From assembly GCA_002786065.1 (NCBI GenBank), contig NHNY01000001.1:372001-436000 (forward strand): a stretch of DNA of 64,000 nt, in the 5' to 3' direction. Positions 21,909 through 32,072 of this stretch are shown piece by piece; positions within the stretch are counted from its first letter, which is position 1; every line of letters begins with the position of its first letter. A program made the position numbers and the translations under genes. Source of the DNA: Microcyclospora pomicola. Lineage: Eukaryota > Ascomycota > Dothideomycetes > Capnodiales. The notes beneath the pieces were generated by a model. That model was not told where the DNA came from, searched no databases, and saw only the letters and a program-made list of their open reading frames with translations.

Positions 21909-23306
21909 ATGGAAACCCCAGACTACCGACCTCAAGAATCATCATATCTTCACCCGGAGGATGCGGTTCTCTCCCCACCAAGGCGAGGTCAACGGCCACG
22001 GGAGAATGGCCACTTAGGACGAAGCGACACAGTGACTACCGCCACAGCTGGCAATCTAGACGCGCGAAAACGACGCGAGAAACGTAGAGGACGGAGCAGC
22101 TCGCGCAGACGGAAGCCAACATGGCAGAAGCTACTGTGGGTGAAGCAGAAATTCCCAGACAATTATACGGATGAAGAGACTTTTCTGGACCATTTGCAGC
22201 GCAATCCTCGGCTGAGACCATATGAGTTCTGGCCCCTGGTTGCCGATAGTACCATCATCGTTGAGCATGTGTGCTCGGTGATCATCTTCGTGTGCTGTTT
22301 CACAGGCATATTCCAGGAGCGCGTGAGTCCACAGACGGTCGTGGGCTGGGCGACGATCGGCACCGTGGCGGGATGGGTGTTGCGGGACTACTGGCGGAGT
22401 AAGGAAGAAGTCGAGCTGGCCGCACGAAAAGCGTCGCAGGTCGAATCGCCAGTCGCATCGACCAGCGATGAAGATGCTAGGGATCTGCAACCGAATGCAG
22501 GTCTGTCTGGTACCGTGGCTGCCCAGACCGAACCAATAACGCCATTCAAAGAACAGCGCGCGCCTATGAATCGCAGCACTTCTAGTGGCATACATACTCG
22601 CCACCACAGTGGCTCATCTCTAACGAATTTCGACACGACTATTCCTCCTGCGTCCGGCACGACGACTCCCATCTCCTCACTATCACCATACAACGCAACG
22701 CCCCGCTCATCCGCGCTCTCCCCACGCATGCAAGAGCGCCTGACGACTGCCAAATCCGCAATCTTGATATACTGCTCCCTCCTAGGCCTATCTCCGATCC
22801 TGAAATCGCTCACGATGTCCACATCGCACGATTCAATCTGGGCGCTCTCCTTCTGGCTGATGATCCTGAACGTCTTCACTTTCGACTACGGTGCTGGGCC
22901 GGAGGCCAAGTTCCCCGCCTCCCTCTCGACCAACGCCGCCCTCATGGCCTCGACCGTGCTCGCGTCCCGCCTGCCCTCCACCACGCACGTCTTCAGCCTG
23001 ACCCTCTTCTCCATCGAGGTCTTCGGCCTGTTCCCCGTCTTCCGCCGCCATCTGCGCCATCACTCGTGGACGGGGCATCTATGTCTCACTACCGCGCTGG
23101 TCGTCATGGCGGCCGGCGGGCTGTCCATGACGATCTCTGGCGGTGGATGGGGCATGGCGATTGTCGGGGTAGTACTGGGCAGTATCATCGTGTGCCTCAG
23201 TCTAGGGCTGACCAGCTGGTGGCTGATCGGTCTGCAGCGGTATAAGAACGAAATCCATGGGCCGTGGGATCCAGCGCGACCCGTCATCAGACGTGGATGG
23301 GATTGA
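21909..23306 (+). CDS. gpi2: GPI-GlcNAc transferase subunit GPI2 / PIG-C
   Basis: A single exon of 465 residues from METPDYRPQE. An N-terminal tail (about 75 residues) is basic and Ser/Arg-rich (RRGRSSSRRRK), then WQKLLWVKQKFPDNYTDEETFL, the conserved GPI2 entry. About eight hydrophobic spans follow: STIIVEHVCSVIIFVCC near 113, AILIYCSLLGLSPILKSLT, SIWALSFWLMILNVFTFDYG, HVFSLTLFSIEVFGLFPVFR and GMAIVGVVLGSIIVCLSLG, ending in the cytosolic QRYKNEIHGPWDPARP signature. The protein belongs to the ER complex that makes GlcNAc-PI, the first GPI-anchor step. A Ser/Thr-rich loop of about 100 residues between spans 2 and 3 is longer than in yeast. The open frame extends upstream, but this ATG fits the family best. 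Confidence 0.92.
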   Translation: METPDYRPQESSYLHPEDAVLSPPRRGQRPRENGHLGRSDTVTTATAGNLDARKRREKRRGRSSSRRRKPTWQKLLWVKQKFPDNYTDEETFLDHLQRNPRLRPYEFWPLVADSTIIVEHVCSVIIFVCCFTGIFQERVSPQTVVGWATIGTVAGWVLRDYWRSKEEVELAARKASQVESPVASTSDEDARDLQPNAGLSGTVAAQTEPITPFKEQRAPMNRSTSSGIHTRHHSGSSLTNFDTTIPPASGTTTPISSLSPYNATPRSSALSPRMQERLTTAKSAILIYCSLLGLSPILKSLTMSTSHDSIWALSFWLMILNVFTFDYGAGPEAKFPASLSTNAALMASTVLASRLPSTTHVFSLTLFSIEVFGLFPVFRRHLRHHSWTGHLCLTTALVVMAAGGLSMTISGGGWGMAIVGVVLGSIIVCLSLGLTSWWLIGLQRYKNEIHGPWDPARPVIRRGWD

Positions 23307-23761
23307 CCCTAAGGCTGCCAGATACACTGTCTAGCGATGTAGTAATATTGAAGTGAAGCACGAAAACAAAACTTGTTCACTTGTGGTTTAGTGAGGTTCC
23401 TGCCAGTAAGGTATGCAATGGTTATTTTACGTAGTGATGTGTACCTCTACGTATGCCCACACGATCTGACTCTCATGAAGACATGACCAAGAGATATCGA
23501 ACTGTGAGACTAGGGTATCTGTTCGACTCCCCGATAAGAGAAAGCTGCTGCATTAAACCGGGCCGGACTCTCATCACGATCTTGCTACGTGATCACGGAG
23601 TGGACAACGATGGCATCTGTCAAAGAAGGGCATGTGGAGAGTTCGTAGTATAGTAGTTCTTCATGATGTAGACAAAATATGGAGCCATTGATGTAAGCCA
23701 CAAGCCACAGAAGCATAATCTCGCCACCAGCACTTATCCGCAAAATCCTTCAACCTCAGCT
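23307..23761. other. Intergenic, convergent 3' ends
   Basis: About 455 bp between gpi2 and the amino acid transporter. Nothing is supported. Confidence 0.5.
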
Positions 23762-25746
23762 CTATCCCGTCGGGCTGTCACAGCTGAACGCCTTGATCGA
23801 CAATCCCGGGGTGTTGAATGCTGCATTCATACCGATGACAGAGGAGTACATGCCTAGGGCAGCAGTCGCGAGTGCGCCCAGGGCGTAGACGAGGTTCAAC
23901 GAGTTCGTGATGGGCTTCTTCATGTACCCACGAGTATAGCGCTTAATGCCGGTGTCATGGTGTTGCACCGCACCCGTCACCGGATCGAATGGCTGCTCGC
24001 CCGCCATGGCATCCCTTTGCACGTAGTAGCCAATGAGCAAAAGTGGTGGGAAGGTGTAAGAAAATTGCAAGATGCACGCTGCTCCGACGAATGCGCCCAA
24101 GTAGCTGACTTGGGGAACGGCAGCGGCAAGGATGAACGCTAACCCCCAGTAGACGGGTACGATAGCAACCCAGATCCATTTTCCGTAGGTTTTATCTAGT
24201 CCTGGAAGATGAAAAACGTCACGCAAGACAGCGGCGTAGAAGACCTTGATGCCGATGTTGCCGTAAAGGAGTGCTGCGATCAGACCTGAGATAAAGGTCA
24301 CAGCATTGCCAACAGTCTGCCAGGCGTACGCACTGTTCGGAATGCCTTGGTAAGCGGGGTTGAAAGCGTACTGACCCTGGTAGGAGTAGACGACCAGGCC
24401 CATCGTGACATAGACGGAGAAAATGAAGATTTCGGCACAGATCAGACTCTTCCAGAAATCCCACGGGCGACGCATCTCAGCCATGAGTTCGTTGAAAAGA
24501 GTGGCTCCACCATAGGAGTACACCGCTTGCATGAGACCGTTGATATGATCAGACAGGTCCAAACCCGGGGGCCAGTATGCAGACGTAACAATCGGCTGGT
24601 TGGGAGGAGTGTTGTACGAAGCCAAGGAGGCTTCGTAATTAGGCGGATATGAAGCGCAAACAATCATGCTACTGCAATGTCAGCTTACTTCTCGCGCAAG
24701 ACTTCGCTCCGGACTCACGTCATGATAATGGCGAAAACGTTCAACCATACTGCCAAGTTTGCGAGCCATCCCAGGCGAGCCAATGTGCGAACCTGTCCCA
24801 GCAAAAATCCGCAGATCATGAAAATGGCTTGAGCAAGGACGAAGCAGAACATGGTAGTGCCGTTTCTCCCTGCGGCCATCTGGACCAGGGCCTGACCATT
24901 AGTGACTATGAGCAGCGTTACACCCAGGAAGAACTGGAAGCTTTGAAGGACGTTACAAAGCAGGCGAGCCCCATTGCCGAACAATCGGAAGGCTATGGTG
25001 TCAGGGTCCACAGTCAGCCATTGGAACTGCGCGGTGCTGGCATGCGTGCCGAGTACGTACCAACATCTCCGTAATTACGGATGGGGTACTTGGTGGAGTC
25101 CAAGCCCAGGAAAATTGTCCAGAGCTGAGCCCCAGAGAATGCGGCAAGAGCACCAAAAACCACGTACAGCACTGTGCCCGGACCGTAACCCATTTGGCTG
25201 AACGCCCACGGCACTGAATATGGCCCTAGGATATCGGTCTTTGTACATCAGCATCACCTCGTCTCGGAGTGTACCTTTTGGGCTTCTGCCTACCGTGATC
25301 AGATAAAAAACTGCACCCCATGACGCAGTACGCACTGATCTCTGGGCGTGATAGTACTCCATATCTGTAACTCCATACGGAGAAGTCATCGCATCGGATC
25401 CGCGCATGGGTTCATGTGGCGAGGGTTTCTCAGTATCCGCGGCGATTCCATCGGACACAGGCCCTGAGGGAGCTTGGGCACCTTTGCTGAACAAGATCTG
25501 CTTCCATGATCGCTTGCCAGCACCGCCATTGGTGAGCGTCTTTTCATGGTCGCGTGTTCTGTTCGCCCAATAGTGGTACTCTTCGAAACTGATCGTCTTG
25601 TCGGTGTAAACAACACTGCCACGGCGATTGTCGGAATAAGCAGGTGAGTGTGCATCATGCTGTTTGGTCTCTCCGATGACATTTGAGTCATCTCCGGTTC
25701 TTGGGTCGGTAGACGCCAGCGCGCCTGCTGGCATGACACCCGCCAT
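23762..25746 (-). CDS. Amino acid transporter, AAAP family (Mtr-like)
   Basis: Four exons (25746-25294, 25238-25061, 24992-24719, 24671-23762) give 604 residues. A hydrophilic tail of about 130 residues with EEYHYWANRTR leads to the first span. The joins restore LITTDILGPYSVPWAFSQMG and NYGDVAFRLFGNGARLLCNVLQS, hallmarks of the Aa_trans group that includes the Neurospora neutral amino acid permease Mtr. Later spans include VTLLIVTNGQALVQM, AWQTVGNAVTFISGLIAALLYGNIG and SYLGAFVGAACILQFSYTFPPLLLIGY, about eleven in all. It probably imports neutral or aromatic amino acids at the plasma membrane. The last intron is only 47 bp. The upstream GTG-started extension was rejected in favour of ATG (MAGVMPAGA). 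Confidence 0.9.
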
Positions 25747-27478
25747 TCTACGTTGACGTGGGATCACGACACGTTATATTCTAAGTGAAAGTGTAAATAG
25801 AGTGAGCACGCGACCGAGAAATAGGTGACGATGGGCCCGCGGTCAACGTGGGACCGCAAGCCTAGTCTTTGTACTCGGTCAACGAAGCAGTGAAAGCCCG
25901 CGCGCACCCTACCTAGCTAACCCACATTCGGAGATGGATGTAACTCTGCATAGGCAGGACCGAGATAGGACGCTTATCATGCAAGCTCACGCTTGTGTGG
26001 CGTTCATCACCGGATGGGTGGCCTTGAGCCGGACTCGCCACCGCCAATGAAGAGCACTATCAGCTGCTGCCGAAGGTGTAACGCGCCGGCTCTGGCGGCA
26101 TGATCGTCGAGACAAGCCTTTCTTAGGCTGGCATAGCGGCTTGATGGTGCGTTCTAAGTACTCTATCGCGGCTGTGCGCAGCCAGGCACGATAGCATTGA
26201 AGATGTGATTCTCATCAACCAATCCCACTTCGGAGGAGGATGATATGATCTGAGCAAAGTCAGGTCAACGAGACGCCCAGTTGCCGAGCAATGGAGTTCG
26301 ACAACAGATAGCAGAAGAGTCTCCTGCTGCATTGGGAAGGAGCTCGCAAAGCGCCAATGATAGCGTGGCCGCGGACCTTACTAGCGTGCTCGAGCGCGAA
26401 ATGACGACACCAAGGAATTGTTACATCTTGCAGAACAAACCGAGCCCGATGCCCGGCCTGATGGCCAGATGTTGAACCATTGGGATCCTGCATGTACCGT
26501 CTATCATGATCCCTGAAATGTCAGATGATGTAAGGGCACGATGCATGTCCAAGCATTATTGTATTGAGATAAGACCCGCAATTCGGCCAAGCGTTGGCTC
26601 TCATGTTGCAGATGGCGATGGCTGTGCCACTCTTCGACGAAATGGCTGTCACACATCTCGCAGCCAACCAGTGACCGTCAACATCTTGTTTAGCCTTTCT
26701 CCTTATCAGCAGGAACAAGTATATACGCGCCGTGTCCTTTGGGAAAGGCGGACTGAGCTTACGGTGAGTCTCTGTTGCGAAATGACTGGATGGTATAAGT
26801 CGCAGCAACATACAACCCTCGGCTGTTGTTCGCATGGTGACGCTACCGATCATCAAGAAGTACCTTGACAATGTTCGTAATGGTGTGGTTGGGCAGGCTC
26901 GTGCTTGGACAGTTCATACTCGTTACCACGTTCCCGGAAACGGCAGGTCATGCTTCATGCAGATGTACATTGTGAGTACCCGCATGCATGAATGTGAACG
27001 TACACTGTACCAGGGTGTGATATGGACGTCATTGCACCCGAGTGCACTGTGGTGATATAGCTGCATGTAGGGAATGCCTATGTATCCGCATGGCATGTGG
27101 TGTGGTTAAGAAGGTCGAACTATGCTGTAAACATGCATACTAGCTCACGTGGCGACCACCACGTGGTGGATCTTGGTGGAGGAAGATGGAGCGACGCGCA
27201 TCCTTTCGTCTTGAATCCTGCCAAGCTACGTAGCCTGCTCAGGTAAATGCTCTTGTAGATTTGCTCTTCATACTGCCCAAGATCATTGGCATTTCTAGGG
27301 AGTGCAGAGAGCTAGATTCCCATGGGGTCGAGATCGAACAGAAAGTGGTGCAGATGCAAATGGGCTTTCTAGGACTGTTCCAACTGTAGCTAGCTGACGG
27401 AACATGCTGTATCCTTCAAGTGGCATGGCTTCGACTTCGTCTGATCTCAGCATTGCCTTTCGGGACCATGCTACCCCT
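25747..27478. other. Long intergenic region upstream of the transporter
   Basis: About 1.7 kb between the transporter start and the cms1 stop, both on the minus strand, so it is the transporter's upstream region plus the cms1 3' flank. Only short frames without family features are present. A paired E-box with a 14-bp palindrome lies near 27146-27169. Confidence 0.5.
27146..27169. promoter_or_regulatory. Two CACGTG E-boxes, one inside a perfect 14-bp palindrome
   Basis: CACGTG occurs at 27146-27151 and again at 27160-27165, where it is the core of CCACCACGTGGTGG (27156-27169), a perfect palindrome. CACGTG is bound by fungal bHLH factors such as Cbf1. It lies 1.4 kb upstream of the transporter start and 310 bp past the cms1 stop, so its target is uncertain. 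Confidence 0.35.
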
Positions 27479-28404
27479 CTAGAAGAACAGCAGTTCCACC
27501 TTCCGCGAGCCATCATCGCTCTCATATCTGTCTTTCAGCTCTTTTCTCTTCAACAGCTGTAACAGTGGAATTTGTGTCTCCTTCATATCCAGGATCCCTC
27601 GCTTCTTTTGATCAATGTGACTAGCATCCACTACAATTCTCTCCAGGTGCTCGATGTCCAGCGCCCCATCCTCGAGCAGGTCGATGATTCGTTGCGGCGT
27701 GCCAACACCGACTCCTATCCTGCTCTTCTTGACTAGTTCCACGGCTTCGGCGAGCTTGATGTGTTTCGCGAACAGTTTCGCAATCAGGGATTCCTTGGTC
27801 TGGAAGCAGCGTAAGGTGCGAGTAAGGTCGGCAGCGCGAAGACCTGCACCTGCGACGACAATGGTGTGCGGGCTACCTTTGGCATCGGGAGCATCGGAGA
27901 GCGTAGGACCTTTCTTCTTCTTGCGGCGCGGCGCGGCGAACAGTTCGAGATATGCTGGAAGGTCCGCAGTGCTGCGGCTTTGGTTGAAGGAGGTCGTGTC
28001 TTTAATCGCACGTTCTACGTTGTCAAGATTAGACGATGATCGCGGACTCATACATCTAGTCCATAGCCAACCATACCTGAAATATGCCATTCATCAACCT
28101 CCACCACACTCAAATCGGGTTGAAACCTCTTGGTCCTTTGCGCCAGATGATCGGCTAGTAATCTGCTGTCCATGTGTGCGATGGCATGATTGATACCCTT
28201 CTCTGTATCGAGTGCACCATCATCCACGTCCTTTGGCTTCTTGTTTTTCCTTTGCTTCTGCTTCTTTGCTTTCTTCGTCGCTGCTACATCCGGCTCTTCT
28301 TCGTGCTTGCGCTTGACCGACTTGTTGAGCGTGGTTTGAGGTTCGGGAGACGAGAAGTCCTCAATCAAGGGGACTCCACCCTGTTCATCACCAGAATCGG
28401 ACAT
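27479..28404 (-). CDS. cms1: CMS1-like small-subunit processome protein
   Basis: Two exons (28404-28077, 28014-27479) give 287 residues from MSDSGDEQGG. A Lys-rich nuclear segment (KKAKKQKQRKNKKPK) precedes the core: HTIVVAGAGLRAADLTRTLR, AKLFAKHIKLAEAVELVKK, IGVGVGTPQRIIDLLEDGAL and ERIVVDASHIDQKKRGILD. This is the Cms1 fold, a shortened DEAD-helicase-like domain without ATPase motifs, found in 90S pre-ribosomes. The 62-bp intron joins HIS to ERAIKDTTSF in phase 1. It shares a 216-bp divergent promoter with IPI3, another ribosome-assembly gene. Confidence 0.9.
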
Positions 28405-28620
28405 GGCGATTTGTTTCGTGGTTGTAGTCTCCAATGCGACGAAAATGCAGAGCTCAATAATAAATTTGTCGCGATGCTGAATTACGTAGGCGCGTCAAGC
28501 TACAGCCGCCAAAATTTCTCCAATTGCAGGGATCAGGACGAAACTTTATATTGCTTCTCATCAAAGACATTCGGAAATATGTAACAGCATTGTAGCGACA
28601 ATTAGGACGACTAATGTAAG
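28405..28620. promoter_or_regulatory. Bidirectional promoter of cms1 and ipi3 with RRPE- and PAC-like words
   Basis: Only 216 bp separate the two start codons. The segment has AAAATTT at 28511-28517, the core of the yeast rRNA-processing element, and GCGATG at 28471-28476, the front of the PAC element (GCGATGAG). Both words mark ribosome-biogenesis promoters in yeasts. Short matches arise by chance, so the functional claim is inference. Confidence 0.5.
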
Positions 28621-30183
28621 ATGTTGACCGAACAATTCATTTCCTCGATCGGGATACCATCCAAAACACCCAACGTGAACAACAGCAAAGATGCTGCGAT
28701 TTTCATCCACGAATTCCAGCCTCTGCGGGCTCAGCGAGCTGTCTTCAAGAAAAGCGCCACCGCAACGAATTGTCTGGCCTACAGCTCAACGCATATCTAC
28801 GCAGCGCAGTCAGACAAAGGCGTCGTGCACGTCTACAATCGTGAAAAGGGCAATCAAGAAGCGACGGTACCATTCACGGAACGAATTACCAGCTTAGCAT
28901 TGGCATGTGATGAAGCTGTCCTGGTTCTTGGTACAGCAGATGGCAGAGTCTTCCTTTGGGAAGTTGGTACTGGACGGCAAATTACCACTTCGCAGGTCCA
29001 TTTGCAATCCGTCACGGCGCTGGTGGTCGACTTAACCTCGAATTTCCTGCTCTCTGCTTCGGCGGACTCCACAGTACATGTCTGGTCACTGCCGGCTTTA
29101 CTTTCATTTTCGAGCTCAATCACCGTGGCCCCGCTCAGGACATTTGGAAGTCACCGCGCCGAAGTGACCAGCTTACTGCTAGGACATGGAGCTGGATTCA
29201 CCAACTTCGCCGTCTCGGCGTCCAAAGATCGGACATGCTTGATTTGGGACTACCATACTGGGAATGTGTTGAGGACATACCTCCTGCCTGCGGTACCTCT
29301 ATGTCTTACTCTAGATGCAGCTGACCGTGCAGTCTATGTGGGCTACGAAGACGGAAGCGTGCAGAGTCTAGACCTATTCTTCGACGCCGTGGGTTCAAGC
29401 AGCCTTGAATCACCGTATAACGCACATCATGCCCTGGCACCAATTCAGCCTACCGCATCTTCAAGATGGCAAATATCCGACAAGAGTATTGGAGAAGTCC
29501 GAAGCATCTCCCTCTCCTTTGACAGCTGTACCCTGCTCTCAGGGCACGAAAGTGGAACAATACTGGCTTGGGATGTTGGACGAAGAGCGCTGCACTCCAG
29601 CGTCCTTCAGCATCCATTACCTGGTCCAATAAACAATCTGCACTTCCTCCCAGTCGTGGGAACCAGCGATGATTCTCAGCGGACAAGATTCAGAATACCT
29701 ACTGTAGTCAAGCCCAAGTTCGGAGCTTTCGATGCTGCGCAAGGGGTGATTCCAGGTAGCTACGCCATTCAAGCTGAACTTGTCGGGAATCTCGCCACCA
29801 ACTCAGGTCCGTCAATGTTCGAGCAGGCACTTACCGCGCTGTCATTCCCGCAGGCACTGCTCGATCAGGGGCTAAGTGAACTCGCTTCCTGGGATTCCCG
29901 CAGCCATGGTCCCAGTGCTTCTAATGGTACAGGTGGCCACGATGAGGATCAGGACGACTTCATGGCACTTGATGGTGGCGTGCATGACAACACATTGGAG
30001 GAACAGGTTGCTGCGCTTAAGGCACAAAATGAAGCGCTCCGACGCCTTCAGACAGCGAGCTTTGAAAAGATTGAGAGGCTGAGCAGAGAAAGGAAGGTCT
30101 GGTTGCAACAACAACAACAACCGAGACACAATGGTGTCTCGAAGAAGACCGGGGACGAAGACGAGAGTATGGAGAGTGGTTGA
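28621..30183 (+). CDS. ipi3: Pre-rRNA processing WD40 protein Ipi3 (Rix1 complex)
   Basis: An intronless frame of 520 residues. WD40 repeats run from about 45 to 330: VLVLGTADGRVFLWEVGTG, FLLSASADSTVHVWSLP, FAVSASKDRTCLIWDYHTGNV, AVYVGYEDGSVQSLDLF, and TLLSGHESGTILAWDVGRR. The N-terminus MLTEQFISSIG and a C-terminal coiled coil (EEQVAALKAQNEALRRLQ, about 460-490) are typical of Ipi3/WDR18. With Rix1 and Ipi1 it forms the complex that drives ITS2 processing and pre-60S remodelling by Rea1. A short poly-Gln run (QQQQQP) sits near the end. It diverges from cms1. Confidence 0.92.
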   Translation: MLTEQFISSIGIPSKTPNVNNSKDAAIFIHEFQPLRAQRAVFKKSATATNCLAYSSTHIYAAQSDKGVVHVYNREKGNQEATVPFTERITSLALACDEAVLVLGTADGRVFLWEVGTGRQITTSQVHLQSVTALVVDLTSNFLLSASADSTVHVWSLPALLSFSSSITVAPLRTFGSHRAEVTSLLLGHGAGFTNFAVSASKDRTCLIWDYHTGNVLRTYLLPAVPLCLTLDAADRAVYVGYEDGSVQSLDLFFDAVGSSSLESPYNAHHALAPIQPTASSRWQISDKSIGEVRSISLSFDSCTLLSGHESGTILAWDVGRRALHSSVLQHPLPGPINNLHFLPVVGTSDDSQRTRFRIPTVVKPKFGAFDAAQGVIPGSYAIQAELVGNLATNSGPSMFEQALTALSFPQALLDQGLSELASWDSRSHGPSASNGTGGHDEDQDDFMALDGGVHDNTLEEQVAALKAQNEALRRLQTASFEKIERLSRERKVWLQQQQQPRHNGVSKKTGDEDESMESG

Positions 30184-30930
30184 GAGAGCTTGACACGCTA
30201 GTGCACTGGGCAGCGAGCAGACATGCATACATTTTTAACGTGCCGTGGACCATGTGGCTTCCGCATTATGCAGCCCCTGGAGCACTCGGCACGTCCTGAG
30301 GTTCAACACTATGCTCACGCAAGACTTCCTGCCAGACCTGGACTGATTTTAAGAGACTGAGTATCCTGCACACCCGCGCTTGCCACGGTCTCCTCTGCAG
30401 CAACGCCTTGCCGCCGCAAATGCAGCTTCATGCCCCGATCCTCGCCACACTTGCGTTCAGCTCGCTGTAGTGGCGATCATGTAATGCTCTTGGCCGTCAC
30501 CAAAGACGTCACCAAGTGGCTTGTCGTGCCTGTCGTCAGGATGGAGTTGTTGCTTTGATCGGCAGGAATGCCGGCGCTGCACCCGCTTTCGCGGACGGGG
30601 TAGCGCGTACCGAGTGCAACACGTACAGGGTGGCGGGACAGGAAGTGACATAGACCCGTCTGCCCGGCATCCTCGAATGCCAATAGCCCTCTATTCTTGA
30701 GTGGCCGCGACCTGCATCGGATATGTAACACCATCCGTAGCAATTACAAATGACCATCGCGTGATCATCTACTTCATCCCAAAAGCAGCGCTTGTTACTT
30801 GTCTATGCCTCCACAAAGCACTCAATTAGCGGCGAGCAATGAAGTAGCTTGTGGCCATCCGTGCCAATATCCGTCTCATCAGTTGTCACGGCGACTGGCT
30901 TGTACCCACAACGAGAATGCTTCGCAGTGC
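30184..30930. other. Intergenic, convergent 3' ends
   Basis: About 750 bp between ipi3 and the Myb-like gene. No gene is supported. Confidence 0.5.
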
Positions 30931-31746
30931 TCAGTGTGCTGGGTCACGTCTCGACAATGACACTTGTTCTTTGCGGCGTTCGCGGCGTGAGAGATAGGTC
31001 CATCTGTTTGACACAGACCGGTAAGTCCGATTTGAGAGGCCGGGGACTTCTGAGATCGCACGCAGCGTCCAGCCCTGTCGGCGAAGTTCCGTCATCTGCG
31101 CATCTTCCTCCGCGGACCAGAAGAAACCCGGCGGAAGTGAACGCCGTTGCGTGGAGAGGAGATTCATGAGCGAGTCCTGCGGCCAACCTGGGAAGTGCTT
31201 CTCGACGATCTTGTCCCAGCTGACTTTCTGTGCTCTCAGCTCCAGTAATTTCTTTGTGTCTGTCGACGATAAATCACTTCGTGTTGACTCCAGGTATTCC
31301 AGCTCCGCCTTCAGCACCCTATGCCTCAACCATCGCCTGCGTACCCCGCTATAAGACCGTCCAAGATCCATGGCGATCTGGTCAATGGTGAGGCCCTGCA
31401 TTCGAAGCCGAACGACGGCCTCATCATCCTGGGAAGTGAAGGGTCTTCTGGTGATCCCCAAAGCTGAACCCTTCAGTCTGAAGTATTGGTTCTGAATTGC
31501 CCTGCCAGTGCGCTTTTTAGGCAGTAGGTCTGCTACCTCGGCAAAAGAGTGGCCCTCTTGTCGTAGTCGGACAAGTTGTTCATTTTCAGATGCTGAATAG
31601 AGTGATCCCCCTTGCAAATAGCCAGAGTTGTGAAAATGTCTTGGACATTCAATACCCCTGTTTACCCACAGTTTCAGGCCTGTCTGAGGAGTATATGCCC
31701 GTAAGCGGAATGAACAGTTGACCCCGGCGAACATGGTCCTATACAT
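30931..31746 (-). CDS. Myb/SANT-like protein with four repeats
   Basis: 271 residues are given from the first in-frame ATG (31744-31746). The frame stays open upstream to about 31974 without an ATG, so the true start may lie further up or in another exon. Four helix-turn-helix units of about 42 residues follow each other: YSASENEQLVRLRQEGHS..(50-92), FTSQDDEAVVRLRMQGLT..(103-143), LSSTDTKKLLELRAQKVS..(159-202) and WSAEEDAQMTELRRQGWT..(210-251). Each has an acidic pair, a hydrophobic L(R/E)LR helix, and an Arg-rich third helix ending in an aromatic-x-x-R pattern (QNQYFRL, RRRWLRH, SNRWTYL). This suggests a DNA-binding regulator. I do not recognise a named orthologue. It diverges from the Prp38B-like gene. 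Confidence 0.65.
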   Translation of the reverse strand: MYRTMFAGVNCSFRLRAYTPQTGLKLWVNRGIECPRHFHNSGYLQGGSLYSASENEQLVRLRQEGHSFAEVADLLPKKRTGRAIQNQYFRLKGSALGITRRPFTSQDDEAVVRLRMQGLTIDQIAMDLGRSYSGVRRRWLRHRVLKAELEYLESTRSDLSSTDTKKLLELRAQKVSWDKIVEKHFPGWPQDSLMNLLSTQRRSLPPGFFWSAEEDAQMTELRRQGWTLRAISEVPGLSNRTYRSVSNRWTYLSRRERRKEQVSLSRRDPAH

Positions 31747-32072
31747 GCGGTCCGCAGATCTGCTTCCATGGACGTTGTTGAAGTGAGTGGCAAATCCCTG
31801 ACTTTCCACTGGCCAAAGAGTTGTCCAAGATTCGCCCCACCTATTTGGAAGACATTGACGACCGTTGTCGAACCTTTGCACATATGAACGGGGCGGGTTG
31901 TCAAGTCGGTTTTCGTTCAGGTGCAAGTCCAATGCTGGAGACGCGCCAAAAACCTCGGGTTGGTCCGTCCCGAGCTATTAGATGCGTCAGAGCAGAAGAC
32001 TGCATGTGATCACATACCTCGAGTCGGTATCAAACTTGGTCAATACGGCCTCACGCTCCCTGTTCCTATGAA
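31747..32072. other. Divergent promoter or 5' part of the Myb-like gene
   Basis: About 330 bp. On the minus strand a good intron signature is visible (GTATGTGATC, CTGAC, then TAATAG, about 32020 to 31975), but joining it does not give an in-frame ATG. It is best read as a 5' UTR intron or an unresolved first exon. Confidence 0.4.

Noticed and set aside
23505-23545. Possible tRNA B-box (GTTCGACTCC)
   Set aside because: No matching T-stem, A-box or acceptor stem could be drawn around it.
31975-32070. Extra 5' exon of the Myb-like gene coding NREREAVLTKFDTDSR
   Set aside because: Its phase does not match the downstream frame, and the matching phase has a stop with no ATG.
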